Program-made: the position numbers and the translations under genes
Source: an uncultured Clostridia bacterium
GTDB taxonomy: Bacteria > Bacillota_A > Clostridia > Christensenellales > Aristaeellaceae
Assembly: GCA_946613955.1 (NCBI GenBank)
Contig: CAMOGC010000001.1
Coordinates: forward strand, 3,287 to 67,286
Direction of reading: 5' to 3'
DNA: 64,000 bases
Shown: positions 52,964-63,411 of the stretch, piece after piece
Layout of the letters: the number at the start of each line of letters is the position of its first letter
Numbering within the stretch: the first letter of the stretch is position 1
The notes under the pieces: generated by a model
The model's input: the letters and a program-made list of their open reading frames with translations, nothing else
What the model was told of the DNA's origin: nothing
Databases searched by the model: none

Positions 52964-53559
52964 GTCGAAGAAAGAGGAAGAAGAGGATGGAGTCGAAGGA
53001 AATTCGTCCGGACGAAGAACTCAACCAGGAAAAAACGGATAACGAAAACGCGGAAGCGGAAGCAACAGCTCCGGAAGCGGAACAGGAGACCGTCCAGGAA
53101 ACTCCGGAACACAACGAACTCGCTGAAGCGAAGGAGAAAGCCGCGGAGTACCTTGCGATGGCTCAACGGGTTCAGGCGGATTTTGAAAACTTCCGACGGA
53201 GGAACGAAAGTGTCCGGGCGGATGCCTTCGCCGACGGCCGCCGGGAGGTGGCGACGGCCATGCTTCCGGTGCTGGACAATCTGGAAAGAGCCTGCGAAGC
53301 GGCGGCCGACAGCCCGGATGAGGCGCTGCGCAACGGCGTGGATCTGGTGCTGAAGCAGATGAACGAGGCCTACCGGAAGCTGGAGGTGACCCCCATTGAC
53401 CGGTTGGGCGAAAAGTTTGATCCCAATCTGGAAAACGCCATTCTCCAGGGCGCGCCCGAGGACGGCGAACCCGGGACGGTCTGCCAGGTCCTTCAGAAGG
53501 GGTACAGGATGGGGGATCGGGTGATCCGCCACGCGATGGTCAAGGTTGTGCCCGAATAA
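52960..53559 (+). CDS. grpE: Nucleotide exchange factor GrpE
   Basis: A 199-residue DnaK cofactor: an acidic, unstructured start (about 20-55), a long coiled-coil helix (about 55-110; AQRVQADFENFRRR is the family signature) and a beta-rich head (PIDRLGEKFDPNLENAI, VLQKGYRMGDRVIRHAMVKVV). Translational coupling to hrcA favours ATG 52960; an in-frame ATG at 52987 gives a form nine residues shorter. A small GGAA-looped hairpin lies just after the stop, before dnaK. Confidence 0.95.
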   Translation: MSRRKRKKRMESKEIRPDEELNQEKTDNENAEAEATAPEAEQETVQETPEHNELAEAKEKAAEYLAMAQRVQADFENFRRRNESVRADAFADGRREVATAMLPVLDNLERACEAAADSPDEALRNGVDLVLKQMNEAYRKLEVTPIDRLGEKFDPNLENAILQGAPEDGEPGTVCQVLQKGYRMGDRVIRHAMVKVVPE

Positions 53560-53630
53560 GTCGTCCGAACAGGGCGGAAGCCCTTTCAGGAAAAGGCCTC
53601 AGGGCCGGATGAAAAAGAAATCTAGAATAA

Positions 53631-55463
<1,833 letters not shown>

Positions 55464-55545
55464 CACGGCGGAAGGCCCTGGGCGCAGGAGCTTTTCCTTC
55501 GCCCGGGGAACTGAAAACCGCACAGGAATACACACAGCGGAAAGG

Positions 55546-55576
55546 GCCCGTCTCCCGGCAAAAGCGGGTGACGGGC
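55546..55576 (+). other. Hairpin between dnaK and dnaJ
   Basis: GCCCGTC (55546-55552) pairs with GACGGGC (55570-55576), with an inner CCCG/CGGG stem across a T-T mismatch. TTGATT follows. It could attenuate dnaJ relative to dnaK. Confidence 0.45.
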
Positions 55577-55606
55577 TTGATTCCGGTCAGAACGGGGTGA
55601 TGCGGC

Positions 55607-56734
55607 TTGGCAAACAAGCGGGATTATTATGAGGTGCTGGGGGTCGATAAAAAGGCCACCGACGAGGAAATCAAAAGGGCTTACCGGAAAAAGGCCAAGG
55701 AGTGCCACCCGGACCTGCATCCAAATGATGAGGAAGCGGTCAAACGCTTTGCGGAATTGAATGAAGCAAACGAAGTGCTCAGCGATCCGGATAAGCGGGC
55801 GCGGTATGACCAGTTCGGCTTCGAGGATCCCATGGGAGGCATGGGAGGCGGCCAGAACCCGTTCAGCGGGGGATTCGGATTTGACATGGGCGGCATGGGC
55901 GATCTTTTCGACCAGCTGTTCAATGGCGGCATGGGTGGCCGAACCCGCTCGCAAGGACCGGTTCAGGGCAGCGACCTTCGCTATGAGCTGCGGATCACTT
56001 TTGAGGAAGCCGCGAAGGGATGCGAAAAGAGCTTCGAAATTTATCGGAATGAGCTGTGCGATACCTGCAAGGGAACCGGCGCGAAACCCGGTACCAGCCC
56101 CAAAACCTGCTCCGCCTGCGGCGGAAGCGGGCAGGTTCGGAGCTCCAGCGGATGGATGACCACGGTTCGTACATGCCCAACCTGCGGCGGAACCGGCAAG
56201 GTCATCTCCGATAAATGCGGCGGATGCGGCGGATCCGGACGGGTTCGCAGGAAGCGGACGGTAACGGTGAAAGTGCCGGCGGGCATCGACAATGGACAGA
56301 CCATTATCATGAATGCGCAGGGCGAGCCCGGACTGCGGGGAGGACCCAACGGAGATCTGTATATTACGGTTGGCGTGAAGCCCCATAAAATCTTCCGAAG
56401 GGATGGCTTCAATCTTCTGCTGGAGTTCCCGATCAGCTTTGTCACCGCCGCTTTGGGCGGAGACGTGGAAGTTCCGACGCTGAACGGTCCGATCAAATAC
56501 CGGATTCCGGAGGGAACACAGCCCGGCACGGAATTCCGGATTAAAGGGCAGGGTATTCAGCAGCTCCGAGGCAACGGCAAGGGGGATTTGGTCATGCGCG
56601 TGAAGGTCGAAATCCCCAAGCGGCTGAACAATAAACAGAAGGAATTGCTTCGGGAATTTGACGGAACCACCTCCGACAAGGAATACGATAATCGGAAGGG
56701 GTTTATGGATCGAGTCAAGGAATTGTTCAACTAA
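55607..56734 (+). CDS. dnaJ: Chaperone DnaJ (type I Hsp40)
   Basis: A 375-residue co-chaperone: J-domain with HPD (about 34-36), a Gly/Phe-rich linker with repeated GGMGG, the zinc finger with four CxxCxGxG motifs (CDTCKGTG, CSACGGSG, CPTCGGTG, CGGCGGSG), and the C-terminal substrate domains. The start is TTG 55607 with GGGGTGA upstream; no ATG or GTG in this frame precedes the J-domain nearby (the ATG at 55600 is in another frame and reaches a stop soon). Last gene of the heat-shock operon. Confidence 0.97.
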   Translation: MANKRDYYEVLGVDKKATDEEIKRAYRKKAKECHPDLHPNDEEAVKRFAELNEANEVLSDPDKRARYDQFGFEDPMGGMGGGQNPFSGGFGFDMGGMGDLFDQLFNGGMGGRTRSQGPVQGSDLRYELRITFEEAAKGCEKSFEIYRNELCDTCKGTGAKPGTSPKTCSACGGSGQVRSSSGWMTTVRTCPTCGGTGKVISDKCGGCGGSGRVRRKRTVTVKVPAGIDNGQTIIMNAQGEPGLRGGPNGDLYITVGVKPHKIFRRDGFNLLLEFPISFVTAALGGDVEVPTLNGPIKYRIPEGTQPGTEFRIKGQGIQQLRGNGKGDLVMRVKVEIPKRLNNKQKELLREFDGTTSDKEYDNRKGFMDRVKELFN

Positions 56735-56743
56735 GCCGAGCCT

Positions 56744-56775
56744 GGCGGCGGTTTTTTCAAAACCGCCGCCGTTTT
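56744..56775 (+). terminator. Terminator of the heat-shock operon
   Basis: A 12-bp stem (56744-56755 with 56759-56770) followed by G and TTTT. The T run merges into the -35 of the topB promoter. Confidence 0.9.
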
Positions 56776-56802
56776 GACGTTCCGAAAAGCATATGGTACA
56801 AT
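56774..56802 (+). promoter_or_regulatory. Promoter of topB
   Basis: TTGACG (56774-56779), 17 bp, TACAAT (56797-56802), immediately after the dnaJ terminator. Confidence 0.75.
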
Positions 56803-56842
56803 CAAAAAACAAACCGGCAACTCGCGGAAGGAGCTTTTTGGG

Positions 56843-59020
56843 GTGGGAAAGATCGTAGTGGTGGCCGAAAAACCCAGCGTTGGACGGGACATTGCAAGAG
56901 TGATCGGATGCAAAACCAGGGGGGACGGGTGCCTGATTGGCGACCGGTACATTGTAACCTGGGCGATCGGCCATCTGGTCACCCTGGTGGAGCCTGATGA
57001 GCTGGATGAAAAATATAAAAAATGGCGTTTTGAAACACTCCCGATTCTGCCTGAGGAGATTCCTCTGAAGGTCATCCGGCAAACCGGCGGGCAGTTTACA
57101 AAGATCAAAAAGCTGATGAACGACAAGGAAACCGACAGCCTGATCTGCGCGACAGACGCGGGGAGGGAAGGAGAGCTGATTTTTCGCTATATCTATGAAA
57201 AAGCCGGGTGTAAAAAACCTTTTGACCGCCTGTGGATCAGCTCCATGACCGATGAAGCCATTTCGGAGGGATTCCGGAATATCCGACCGGGGCGGGACTA
57301 TGACGGGCTTTACGCCAGCGCCAGATGCCGGAGCAAGGCGGACTGGCTGGTTGGTATGAACGCGAGCCGGGCATTTACGCTGAAATACGACACGCTGCTA
57401 AGCGTTGGAAGGGTCCAGACGCCGACTCTGGCGATTCTTGTCCGGAGAAGAAAGGAAATCGAATCCTTTGTGCCCGAGGACTATTGGACCCTTCGCGCCG
57501 ACTTCGGAGACTACAGCGGCGTTTGCTTCAGGGAAGGATGGGAGCCCGATACGCATATTCCGCAAAAGGAGGAGGCAGAGGCCATCGCAAAGGCCGTCAA
57601 GGGCCAGGACGCAAAGGTTATATCGGCCGAAACGGTCCGGAAGCATGAGCAGCCCCCTCAACTGTATGATCTGACCAGTCTGCAGCGGGACGCTAACCGA
57701 ATGCTTGGCTTTACAGCGGAAAAGACACTGAAAATAGCCCAAAGTCTCTATGAAACCCAGAAAGCGCTGACCTATCCCCGGACCGACAGCCGGTATCTGC
57801 CTCCGGACATGATTCCGAAGGTTGTTCAGACGATGAAGCTGCTGCCTCCGAGCTATCAGGGATATGTCGATGGCGCGTTGCGGGACGGAAAGCTGCCGGT
57901 CAGCCGGAGAACCATCGATGCCTCCAAGGTGACGGATCACCACGCGCTGATTCCGACCTCCCGCCGGGTCGACCCTTCCCGGTTCAGCGAGGATGAAAGG
58001 CAGCTGTATGATATGGTGGTTCGGAGGATGCTGGCGGCTTTTTATCCGGCCTGCGATTATGACGCGACCAAAATAGTGACAAGGGCGGCCGGGAATGATT
58101 TTCGCTCCAGCGGACGTGTCGTGATCAATAATGGATGGCACGATGTTCCGCCTCTGGCCAACCCGCCCCGAACAAGAAAGGAAAAGGTCCCAGACGAGGA
58201 GGAAAGCGAGACGCTGCCTCCGCTCTCGGTCGGAGATGTTCGGACCGTACGGGGAACCAGGATCAAAGAAGATAAGACCCGTCCTCCCGCTCCTCATACG
58301 GACGCCAGCCTGCTGTTCGCGATGGAAACGGCCGGGAAGGAGCTGGAGGATGAGGAACTGGTTCGCCAAATGAAGGGAAGCGGGATCGGAACGCCCGCAA
58401 CCCGCGCCGCCATTATTGAGCGCCTGCTGCAGGTAGGCTACGCACAGCGGAAGGGGAAAACCCTCCAGGCGACCGATAAGGGGGTTCGCCTGATTGAAAT
58501 CATGCCGGCCGAAATTGCCAGCCCGGAAATGACGGGAAAATGGGAACTGGCGCTGCATGAGATTACGGACGGAAAGCAGGACGCAGAAAGGTTTCTCGCG
58601 GGAATCAACCGGATGTGCGCGTTTCTGGTGGAATATGCCAAAAACAACCAGACGTCCGTCTGTTTTCCTGAAGAGGACAGGGGACGGAAACAAGGCGCCC
58701 GGAGAAAGGGCGGCGGATTCCAGGCGAGAAAGCTGGAAGGGACGCTGTGCCCACTGTGCGGAAAGCATCCAATGCTGGAAAGCGACCGGGCCTTCAGCTG
58801 CGAGGGAAAGGAATGCGATTGCACCCTCTGGAAGGACTGTCTGACCCGGGGCGGAGGACCGGTACTGAATGAAAAGCTTCTGCGCCTGCTGCTGGACAAA
58901 AAGGAGGTACAGGGATCAACAGGAACAATCCGAATACAGGAAGGCTGGATCCGATTTTATCCGAAGGACAGCGATCAGCCTTCCGCCGGCAGACCCCTGG
59001 CCTGGAAGAAGAAATCATGA
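56843..59020 (+). CDS. topB: DNA topoisomerase III
   Basis: A 725-residue type IA topoisomerase that relaxes and decatenates DNA. The Toprim domain has VVAEKPSVGRDIARVIG (about 6-22) and TDAGREGEL (104-112), and the catalytic tyrosine is Tyr311 in LTYPRTDSRYL. The C-terminus holds one four-cysteine zinc-ribbon-like module (CPLCGKHPML, then CEGKECDC, about 634-665). The start is GTG 56843 with AAGGAG nine bases upstream; 23 codons upstream in frame are mostly promoter. TopB is often mobile-element-borne in Firmicutes, but codon use here matches the neighbours. Confidence 0.96.
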   Translation: MGKIVVVAEKPSVGRDIARVIGCKTRGDGCLIGDRYIVTWAIGHLVTLVEPDELDEKYKKWRFETLPILPEEIPLKVIRQTGGQFTKIKKLMNDKETDSLICATDAGREGELIFRYIYEKAGCKKPFDRLWISSMTDEAISEGFRNIRPGRDYDGLYASARCRSKADWLVGMNASRAFTLKYDTLLSVGRVQTPTLAILVRRRKEIESFVPEDYWTLRADFGDYSGVCFREGWEPDTHIPQKEEAEAIAKAVKGQDAKVISAETVRKHEQPPQLYDLTSLQRDANRMLGFTAEKTLKIAQSLYETQKALTYPRTDSRYLPPDMIPKVVQTMKLLPPSYQGYVDGALRDGKLPVSRRTIDASKVTDHHALIPTSRRVDPSRFSEDERQLYDMVVRRMLAAFYPACDYDATKIVTRAAGNDFRSSGRVVINNGWHDVPPLANPPRTRKEKVPDEEESETLPPLSVGDVRTVRGTRIKEDKTRPPAPHTDASLLFAMETAGKELEDEELVRQMKGSGIGTPATRAAIIERLLQVGYAQRKGKTLQATDKGVRLIEIMPAEIASPEMTGKWELALHEITDGKQDAERFLAGINRMCAFLVEYAKNNQTSVCFPEEDRGRKQGARRKGGGFQARKLEGTLCPLCGKHPMLESDRAFSCEGKECDCTLWKDCLTRGGGPVLNEKLLRLLLDKKEVQGSTGTIRIQEGWIRFYPKDSDQPSAGRPLAWKKKS

Positions 59021-59079
59021 GCGGTTTTCTCTTTCTCCGCGCGGCGGGGAGGAACCTGGCATTAGGGGGATGAAATAAG

Positions 59080-60123
59080 ATGAGCAGAGTGGGTATTCTG
59101 ACATTCCTGCACAACGAGAATTACGGTTCCAGCCTTCAGGCCTATGCGCTGCAGCGGGTCGTGCGCTCATTGGGGCATGAAGTGGAACACCTGGATTATT
59201 GCCCGGATCAAAAGGAAAAAATCCGGAACATGATCCTCAGCGGGAACAGCCCGAAGCTGATTCTGGCCGGCATCCGAAAACGGCGGGTTGGAACAGGGCA
59301 GGAAAGCGCCAGATCCAAGAAACGGGCAATCGCTGATTTTTACGCCCGGAGGATGCGCCTTAGCCCTCTTTGCCGAAACAGGAAGGAGCTGGAAGGGGCA
59401 AGCGGCCGCTATTCCGTTCTGCTTTGCGGCAGCGATCAGATCTGGAACCCGGTATGGCTCAATCCGGTCTATTTTTTGAACTTTGGGGGAAAGAAGATAA
59501 GACGAATTGCCTATGCTCCGAGTCTTGGCGTTCGGGAAATGCCCCCCGGAAAAAAAATTCGGAGGATGCGGAAACTGATTAGCGGTTTTCAGGCGGTCTC
59601 CGTGCGGGAAGAGGAGGGCGCTGACCTCCTCGAGCGGATTACCGGGATGCGCCCCGCGGTGCTCCCGGATCCGGTATGCCTGTTGACCGCTGAACAGTGG
59701 AGGGAAACGGCTGGCCCCCAACCCGGAGGAACGCCTTATTTACTTTGCTATTTTATCGGAGAAAACCCCCTGTACTGGGAAAAAGCGGAACAGGCAGCCA
59801 GGGAGCGCGGCCTTCGGATACTGACCATACCTGTGACTGGGGAGGCATATGGGAAACCGTTTGAGCGGCTCGAAGGATGCGGACCGGAGGCCTTCCTGGC
59901 CGCAATCGACGGAGCGGGAGCGATTTGCACAGACAGCTTCCACGGCCTTGTATTCGGAACGATCTTTCAAAAAGACGTTATTCTTTGCCGAAGGGATCGG
60001 GAGGATGATCCGGAAAACAAAAACAGCCGGATCGATCATTTTCGGCGCACCGTCGCCCGGAAAGGGCTTCAGACCTTACGGCAGGAAGGGCTGTTGTGGC
60101 TGCGGGATCGTCTGGAGGAATAA
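59080..60123 (+). CDS. Polysaccharide pyruvyl transferase family protein
   Basis: A 347-residue protein of the CsaB/WcaK-type family that moves pyruvate from PEP onto surface polysaccharides. VGILTFLHNENYGSSLQAYAL (given in pieces: GILTFLHNENYGS, LQAYAL) is the start motif; YSVLLCGSDQIWNP, AYAPSLG, SVREEEGADLL and ICTDSFHGLVFGTIF (about 285-300) are the conserved cores. The ATG has GGGGGATGAAATAAG upstream. Ends at a bidirectional terminator shared with rpmB. It probably belongs with the two GT2 genes beyond rpmB, as surface-polymer functions. Confidence 0.92.
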   Translation: MSRVGILTFLHNENYGSSLQAYALQRVVRSLGHEVEHLDYCPDQKEKIRNMILSGNSPKLILAGIRKRRVGTGQESARSKKRAIADFYARRMRLSPLCRNRKELEGASGRYSVLLCGSDQIWNPVWLNPVYFLNFGGKKIRRIAYAPSLGVREMPPGKKIRRMRKLISGFQAVSVREEEGADLLERITGMRPAVLPDPVCLLTAEQWRETAGPQPGGTPYLLCYFIGENPLYWEKAEQAARERGLRILTIPVTGEAYGKPFERLEGCGPEAFLAAIDGAGAICTDSFHGLVFGTIFQKDVILCRRDREDDPENKNSRIDHFRRTVARKGLQTLRQEGLLWLRDRLEE

Positions 60124-60179
60124 AGGAGCCAGGGAGAGAAGCGACGAATCGAAAGAAACCGGACAAAACATCAGGAGAA

Positions 60180-60220
60180 AAAGGAAAGCCCGCCTGTTCG
60201 CACAAACAGGCGGGCTATTT
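60180..60220. terminator. Bidirectional terminator between the pyruvyl transferase and rpmB
   Basis: A 12-bp perfect stem (60187-60198 with 60205-60216) around a 6-nt loop. The minus-strand exit has TTCCTTTTT, the plus-strand exit ATTTT. Confidence 0.85.
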
Positions 60221-60233
60221 TCCCCTTGGAAAC

Positions 60234-60452
60234 TTACGCTTCTTCCACAGTGTGGATCTTGGGGAGAGCGCGCTGCACATTGCCACTGCGGAGGCAGCGG
60301 GTACACACGTTCATCCGACGGGCGGAACCGTTGACCATGACGCGGACGCTCTGCACATTGGGCGCCCAGATGCGATGGCTTTTCCGGTTGGAATGGCTAA
60401 CGTTGTTGCCATTCAGGGTGCCCTTCTCGCAAATCTCGCAAAACTTACCCAT
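60234..60452 (-). CDS. rpmB: Ribosomal protein bL28, zinc-binding form
   Basis: A 72-residue large-subunit protein. It starts MGKFCEICEKG and ends with VCTRCLRSG, giving four cysteines in two CxxC pairs, the zinc (C+) form. SHSNRKSHRIWAPNVQ is the rRNA-binding core. ATG 60452 has AGGAGGGG upstream. Monocistronic with its own promoter. Confidence 0.98.
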   Translation of the reverse strand: MGKFCEICEKGTLNGNNVSHSNRKSHRIWAPNVQSVRVMVNGSARRMNVCTRCLRSGNVQRALPKIHTVEEA

Positions 60453-60494
60453 GAGAATCCCCTCCTTAAGGAGTTTCACACATCAAGCCTTGCC

Positions 60495-60523
60495 ATGATA
60501 GCACGAACCCCCTGAAATTGCAA
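60495..60523 (-). promoter_or_regulatory. Promoter of rpmB
   Basis: On the minus strand TTGCAA (60518-60523), 17 bp, TATCAT (60495-60500). Confidence 0.75.
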
Positions 60524-60540
60524 GCTGTTTTTTGGGAAAT

Positions 60541-61473
60541 TCAGCCGAAGAAGATCTGGCCCAGGCGGGTCACCGGGCTTTGCATGACACATCCCATGCC
60601 GCGGACCGCCTGGATGCGGGCCAGCTTTGGCAGGGATTCGGTTCTCAGATAGGAGTCAATTGTTTTCCGAGCTTCGGGGGGCATATCTTCGCCATAGCTT
60701 TCCAGAAAAGCGCGAGCGTTGGAATAAGTCAAAGCAATTCGTTCCCGAGCCTCTTTCTGGCTGTGGAGGGCGCGAAACCCTCTGCGGAACAGGGAGGTAC
60801 GGCTTGCGCCGATGGCGTTTCCGTCATGCTGTCGATAACGGGTCAGAGCCCGATCCAGGAAAACGATTTCACCAAACGCAGCGGCGGTCAGAGCGGCGAA
60901 CCAGTCATGCATGAACAACCTGGATGGATCGGCGTGAGCGCGAAGCAGCTCCGCCAGAGGGCGGTTAAAAATCATCGTACAGCCGGTGGCGTTATTCTGT
61001 ACCAGCAGGCGATTCAATGTCACAGCCCCTGGATCCCACCCCTGCAGACGAAAAAAACTCGGACAGAGGAGCCGCCCCTCTTCATCTATCACGGAAGCGT
61101 CGGAATGAACCAGAAGGGGCATTTCAGGTGAAACGGAGGATGCCGCGGACGACATGGCTTTCTTTAATTCCGCAACCTTTTCCTTTTCCCACAGATCGTC
61201 CTGATCGCAGAAAAGAAAGAGATCCCCTTCCGCCTGGGAAAGGAGGGAAAGAAAATTACCGGCAGCGCCCAAATGGCGCCCGGAAGCAGCGCCTGAATGA
61301 AAACGCGCGTCCCTGGATTCCCAGGCCCGCAGGATTCGCTCGGTTTCATCCTGCCCGCCGTCATTCTGGAACAGGACGGTGAAATCCGGGTCGGTCTGCG
61401 AGACCAGGGAATCCAGCAGCTCCGGCAGAAACTTTTCTCCCCGGCATGCCGCCAGAAGCACAACGGTTTTCAC
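60541..61473 (-). CDS. GT2 glycosyltransferase
   Basis: A 310-residue GT-A glycosyltransferase of the RfbF/rhamnosyl-transferase-like group: KTVVLLAACRGEKFLPELLDSLVSQ opening, FQNDGGQDETERIL donor site, FCDQDDLWEKEKV with DxD-type QDD, and SDASVIDEEGRLL. The start is GTG 61473, overlapping the previous stop codon in GTGA and preceded by GGGGGA; ATG 61488 is a less likely alternative. Paired with the GT2 gene upstream. Confidence 0.88.
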   Translation of the reverse strand: MKTVVLLAACRGEKFLPELLDSLVSQTDPDFTVLFQNDGGQDETERILRAWESRDARFHSGAASGRHLGAAGNFLSLLSQAEGDLFLFCDQDDLWEKEKVAELKKAMSSAASSVSPEMPLLVHSDASVIDEEGRLLCPSFFRLQGWDPGAVTLNRLLVQNNATGCTMIFNRPLAELLRAHADPSRLFMHDWFAALTAAAFGEIVFLDRALTRYRQHDGNAIGASRTSLFRRGFRALHSQKEARERIALTYSNARAFLESYGEDMPPEARKTIDSYLRTESLPKLARIQAVRGMGCVMQSPVTRLGQIFFG

Positions 61474-62240
61474 CAGGTAATCCCCCATTTCAGAAAGTAT
61501 TTAAAGGTTGAACGGATATGCCTCATGCGCCCCCGAAAAGTCCGTGTGTTTTCCCGGGACCAACGATGGGTAATGACCATGTCGGGATGATAAACGATGC
61601 TGCCCAGCCTTTTTTCAAGCACCTGGCGGGAAAGATCGCTGTCCTCCTGATAAAGGAAAAAGCGAGGATCAAAACCTTTCAACTGGAGAAAAACGGAGGT
61701 TCGGATCATCAGGAAGCAGCCAGTCGCGAACTCAACGGGAACGGGGTTCCGGATATCCATGTCCGCCAGGGTAAACTCTTCTCTCCACCGGCGGAAAAGC
61801 CGGCCGTGCTCTTCGAGCGGACCGGAGAGAAGATAATGAACGGAAATCCTTTTTTTCGGAAGAAACTGTTCCGTTCCGTCTTCGTTCAGAACCCGGGGTG
61901 TCAGTATCGCGATGTTTGGATGGGCGTCCATATACTGGATCATTCGGGGAAGAAGGGAAGGTTCAAAAACAACATCGGGATTCATGATCAGATGATAATT
62001 GCTCTGGAGATAGGGCAGAACCGCATTGTTAGCCCGCCCGAATCCGATGTTTCCTTCCTGGGGAAGGACCGTTACGCCCGGAAAGGTCCATTGGAGTTTT
62101 TCGGCGGTCATTTCCTCGGGCGAGTTGTCGCACAGATAAACAGCCACTTCGACCGGCGAATTGGCGAGACTGTGAAGGGCGTCAAAAACCTCCTCCCCGC
62201 AGTGATAAAGGACAATACAGGCGGATAAGGGCGCAGGCAT
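61470..62240 (-). CDS. GT2 glycosyltransferase (rhamnosyltransferase-like)
   Basis: A 256-residue GT2 protein. ACIVLYHCGEEVFDALHSL and VAVYLCDNSPEEM open the GT-A fold, then GNIGFGRANN and YHLIMNPDVVF, with the DxD-type NPDV site and the later GFDPRFFLYQEDSDLSRQV that carries the catalytic base region. WbbL-like rhamnosyltransferases share this pattern. ATG 62240 has AAAGGAGGG upstream. First gene of the pair; the next overlaps by 4 bp. Confidence 0.88.
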   Translation of the reverse strand: MPAPLSACIVLYHCGEEVFDALHSLANSPVEVAVYLCDNSPEEMTAEKLQWTFPGVTVLPQEGNIGFGRANNAVLPYLQSNYHLIMNPDVVFEPSLLPRMIQYMDAHPNIAILTPRVLNEDGTEQFLPKKRISVHYLLSGPLEEHGRLFRRWREEFTLADMDIRNPVPVEFATGCFLMIRTSVFLQLKGFDPRFFLYQEDSDLSRQVLEKRLGSIVYHPDMVITHRWSRENTRTFRGRMRHIRSTFKYFLKWGITW

Positions 62241-62272
62241 GGAAACCCTCCTTTTCCTTCAGGTTGGCTTTC

Positions 62273-62301
62273 ATTTTACAATTGAAGAGCGTCTTTGTCC
62301 A
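62273..62301 (-). promoter_or_regulatory. Promoter of the GT2 pair
   Basis: On the minus strand TGGACA (62296-62301), 17 bp, TAAAAT (62273-62278). Confidence 0.6.
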
Positions 62302-62309
62302 GAAAAGAG

Positions 62310-62338
62310 TGGAATTTTCTGCCCTGGAATGCTATAAT
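62310..62338 (+). promoter_or_regulatory. Promoter of the NYN-LOTUS gene
   Basis: TGGAAT (62310-62315), 17 bp, perfect TATAAT (62333-62338). It faces away from the GT2 promoter. Confidence 0.55.
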
Positions 62339-62391
62339 GCTCTCTCGGATGGGCTTGAACCATCGATATTTTACGGAAGAAGGTTTTCATT

Positions 62392-63387
62392 CTGAGCAGA
62401 TTTGCGGTATTTGTAGATTTGGAAAACTGCGGCGCCAAAACAGAAACGCTGAACAGTATCCTGGAAAAAGTAAAGATTCGGGGAGACATCCTGCTGGGAA
62501 AGGTCTATGGCTATACGGATAAATTCAGCGATCTGAAACCCCTGCTGCTAAGCAACACGTTTACGGTTGTTCCCAGCCTTCGTTATGGCATCAGCCAGAA
62601 GAATAACGCGGACATACAACTTGTGATTGACGCGCTGGAGGTCGCCTACAAAAACGAGCTGATCGACAGCTTCTGCATTGTGTCCGGCGACAGCGACTAT
62701 ACTCCTCTCGTCGGCCGGCTGAAAAGCATGGGGAAATTCGTACTGGGAATCAGCCGCAGCGAAGCAGCCAGCACTATTTTTATCAACGCTTGTAATGAAT
62801 TTCAGTTTCTGGAAAGCGTCCGGAAACGGAATGTGGAGAAACCGAGACGCCAGAAGCAGGCGGCCACCAACGAGGAACTGGCTGACGAGAGCGAGCTGAA
62901 CAAACTTCTGACGACGGTGTTGGAAGAGCATAATGACGAGATGTATGCCAGCGAGCTCAAAGGGGTCCTTTTGCGGCTTCGGCCGGATTTTAATGAGAAG
63001 TCCTATGGCTGCGCTTCCTTTTATAAACTTTTGACGAAACTGGCGGGAAGATTCGGAGACATTCGCGTTTTTAATGACAATTACAACGTGACCGTCAGTC
63101 TGACCAATGGCGCAGGAGAAGACGAAGGCGGAGAATCCGTTCCTCAGCTGACCAAGGACAACTGGAAGGAAGCCTTTAAGGCGCAGATTCAGGCTTATAA
63201 GGATGGAGGATTTGACAGGGTGAATCCTTCTATCCTGAAAGCGGACATCATCACAGCCTATCCTGATTTTACCGAGAAGGCCATCGGTTTCCGCCGCTTC
63301 AGCGACGTTATGAAGCAGCTGGAAAAGGATGGGCTTGTCGTTATTGAGATGGATGAACAGAAAACGATGCTGATTAAACTGCTGTAA
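62392..63387 (+). CDS. NYN-domain RNase-like protein with two OST-HTH/LOTUS domains
   Basis: A cytoplasmic protein of about 331 residues. The N-terminal NYN/PIN-like domain (about 1-140) has FAVFVDLEN with the first catalytic Asp, NADIQLVIDALEVA and SGDSDYTPLV with further acidic residues, the layout of metal-dependent nucleases. Two OST-HTH/LOTUS-like domains follow (about 155-240 and 258-331), a combination used for RNA binding. Frame analysis: the stop at 62356-62358 is followed by no ATG, GTG or TTG before 62419, which would cut off the first strand and Asp. CTG 62392, 8 bases after GGAAGAAGG, or ATT 62389 is therefore the likely start. Confidence 0.82.
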   Translation: MSRFAVFVDLENCGAKTETLNSILEKVKIRGDILLGKVYGYTDKFSDLKPLLLSNTFTVVPSLRYGISQKNNADIQLVIDALEVAYKNELIDSFCIVSGDSDYTPLVGRLKSMGKFVLGISRSEAASTIFINACNEFQFLESVRKRNVEKPRRQKQAATNEELADESELNKLLTTVLEEHNDEMYASELKGVLLRLRPDFNEKSYGCASFYKLLTKLAGRFGDIRVFNDNYNVTVSLTNGAGEDEGGESVPQLTKDNWKEAFKAQIQAYKDGGFDRVNPSILKADIITAYPDFTEKAIGFRRFSDVMKQLEKDGLVVIEMDEQKTMLIKLL

Positions 63388-63411
63388 GAATGGGAAACGG
63401 AGGGCGCGGGA

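Noticed and set aside
56843..59020. topB as a sign of an integrative element
   Set aside because: No integrase, relaxase, conjugation or repeat boundary is nearby, and base composition matches the surroundings.
62419..63387. TTG 62419 as the start of the NYN-LOTUS protein
   Set aside because: It would delete the first strand and catalytic Asp of the NYN domain and has no ribosome site.
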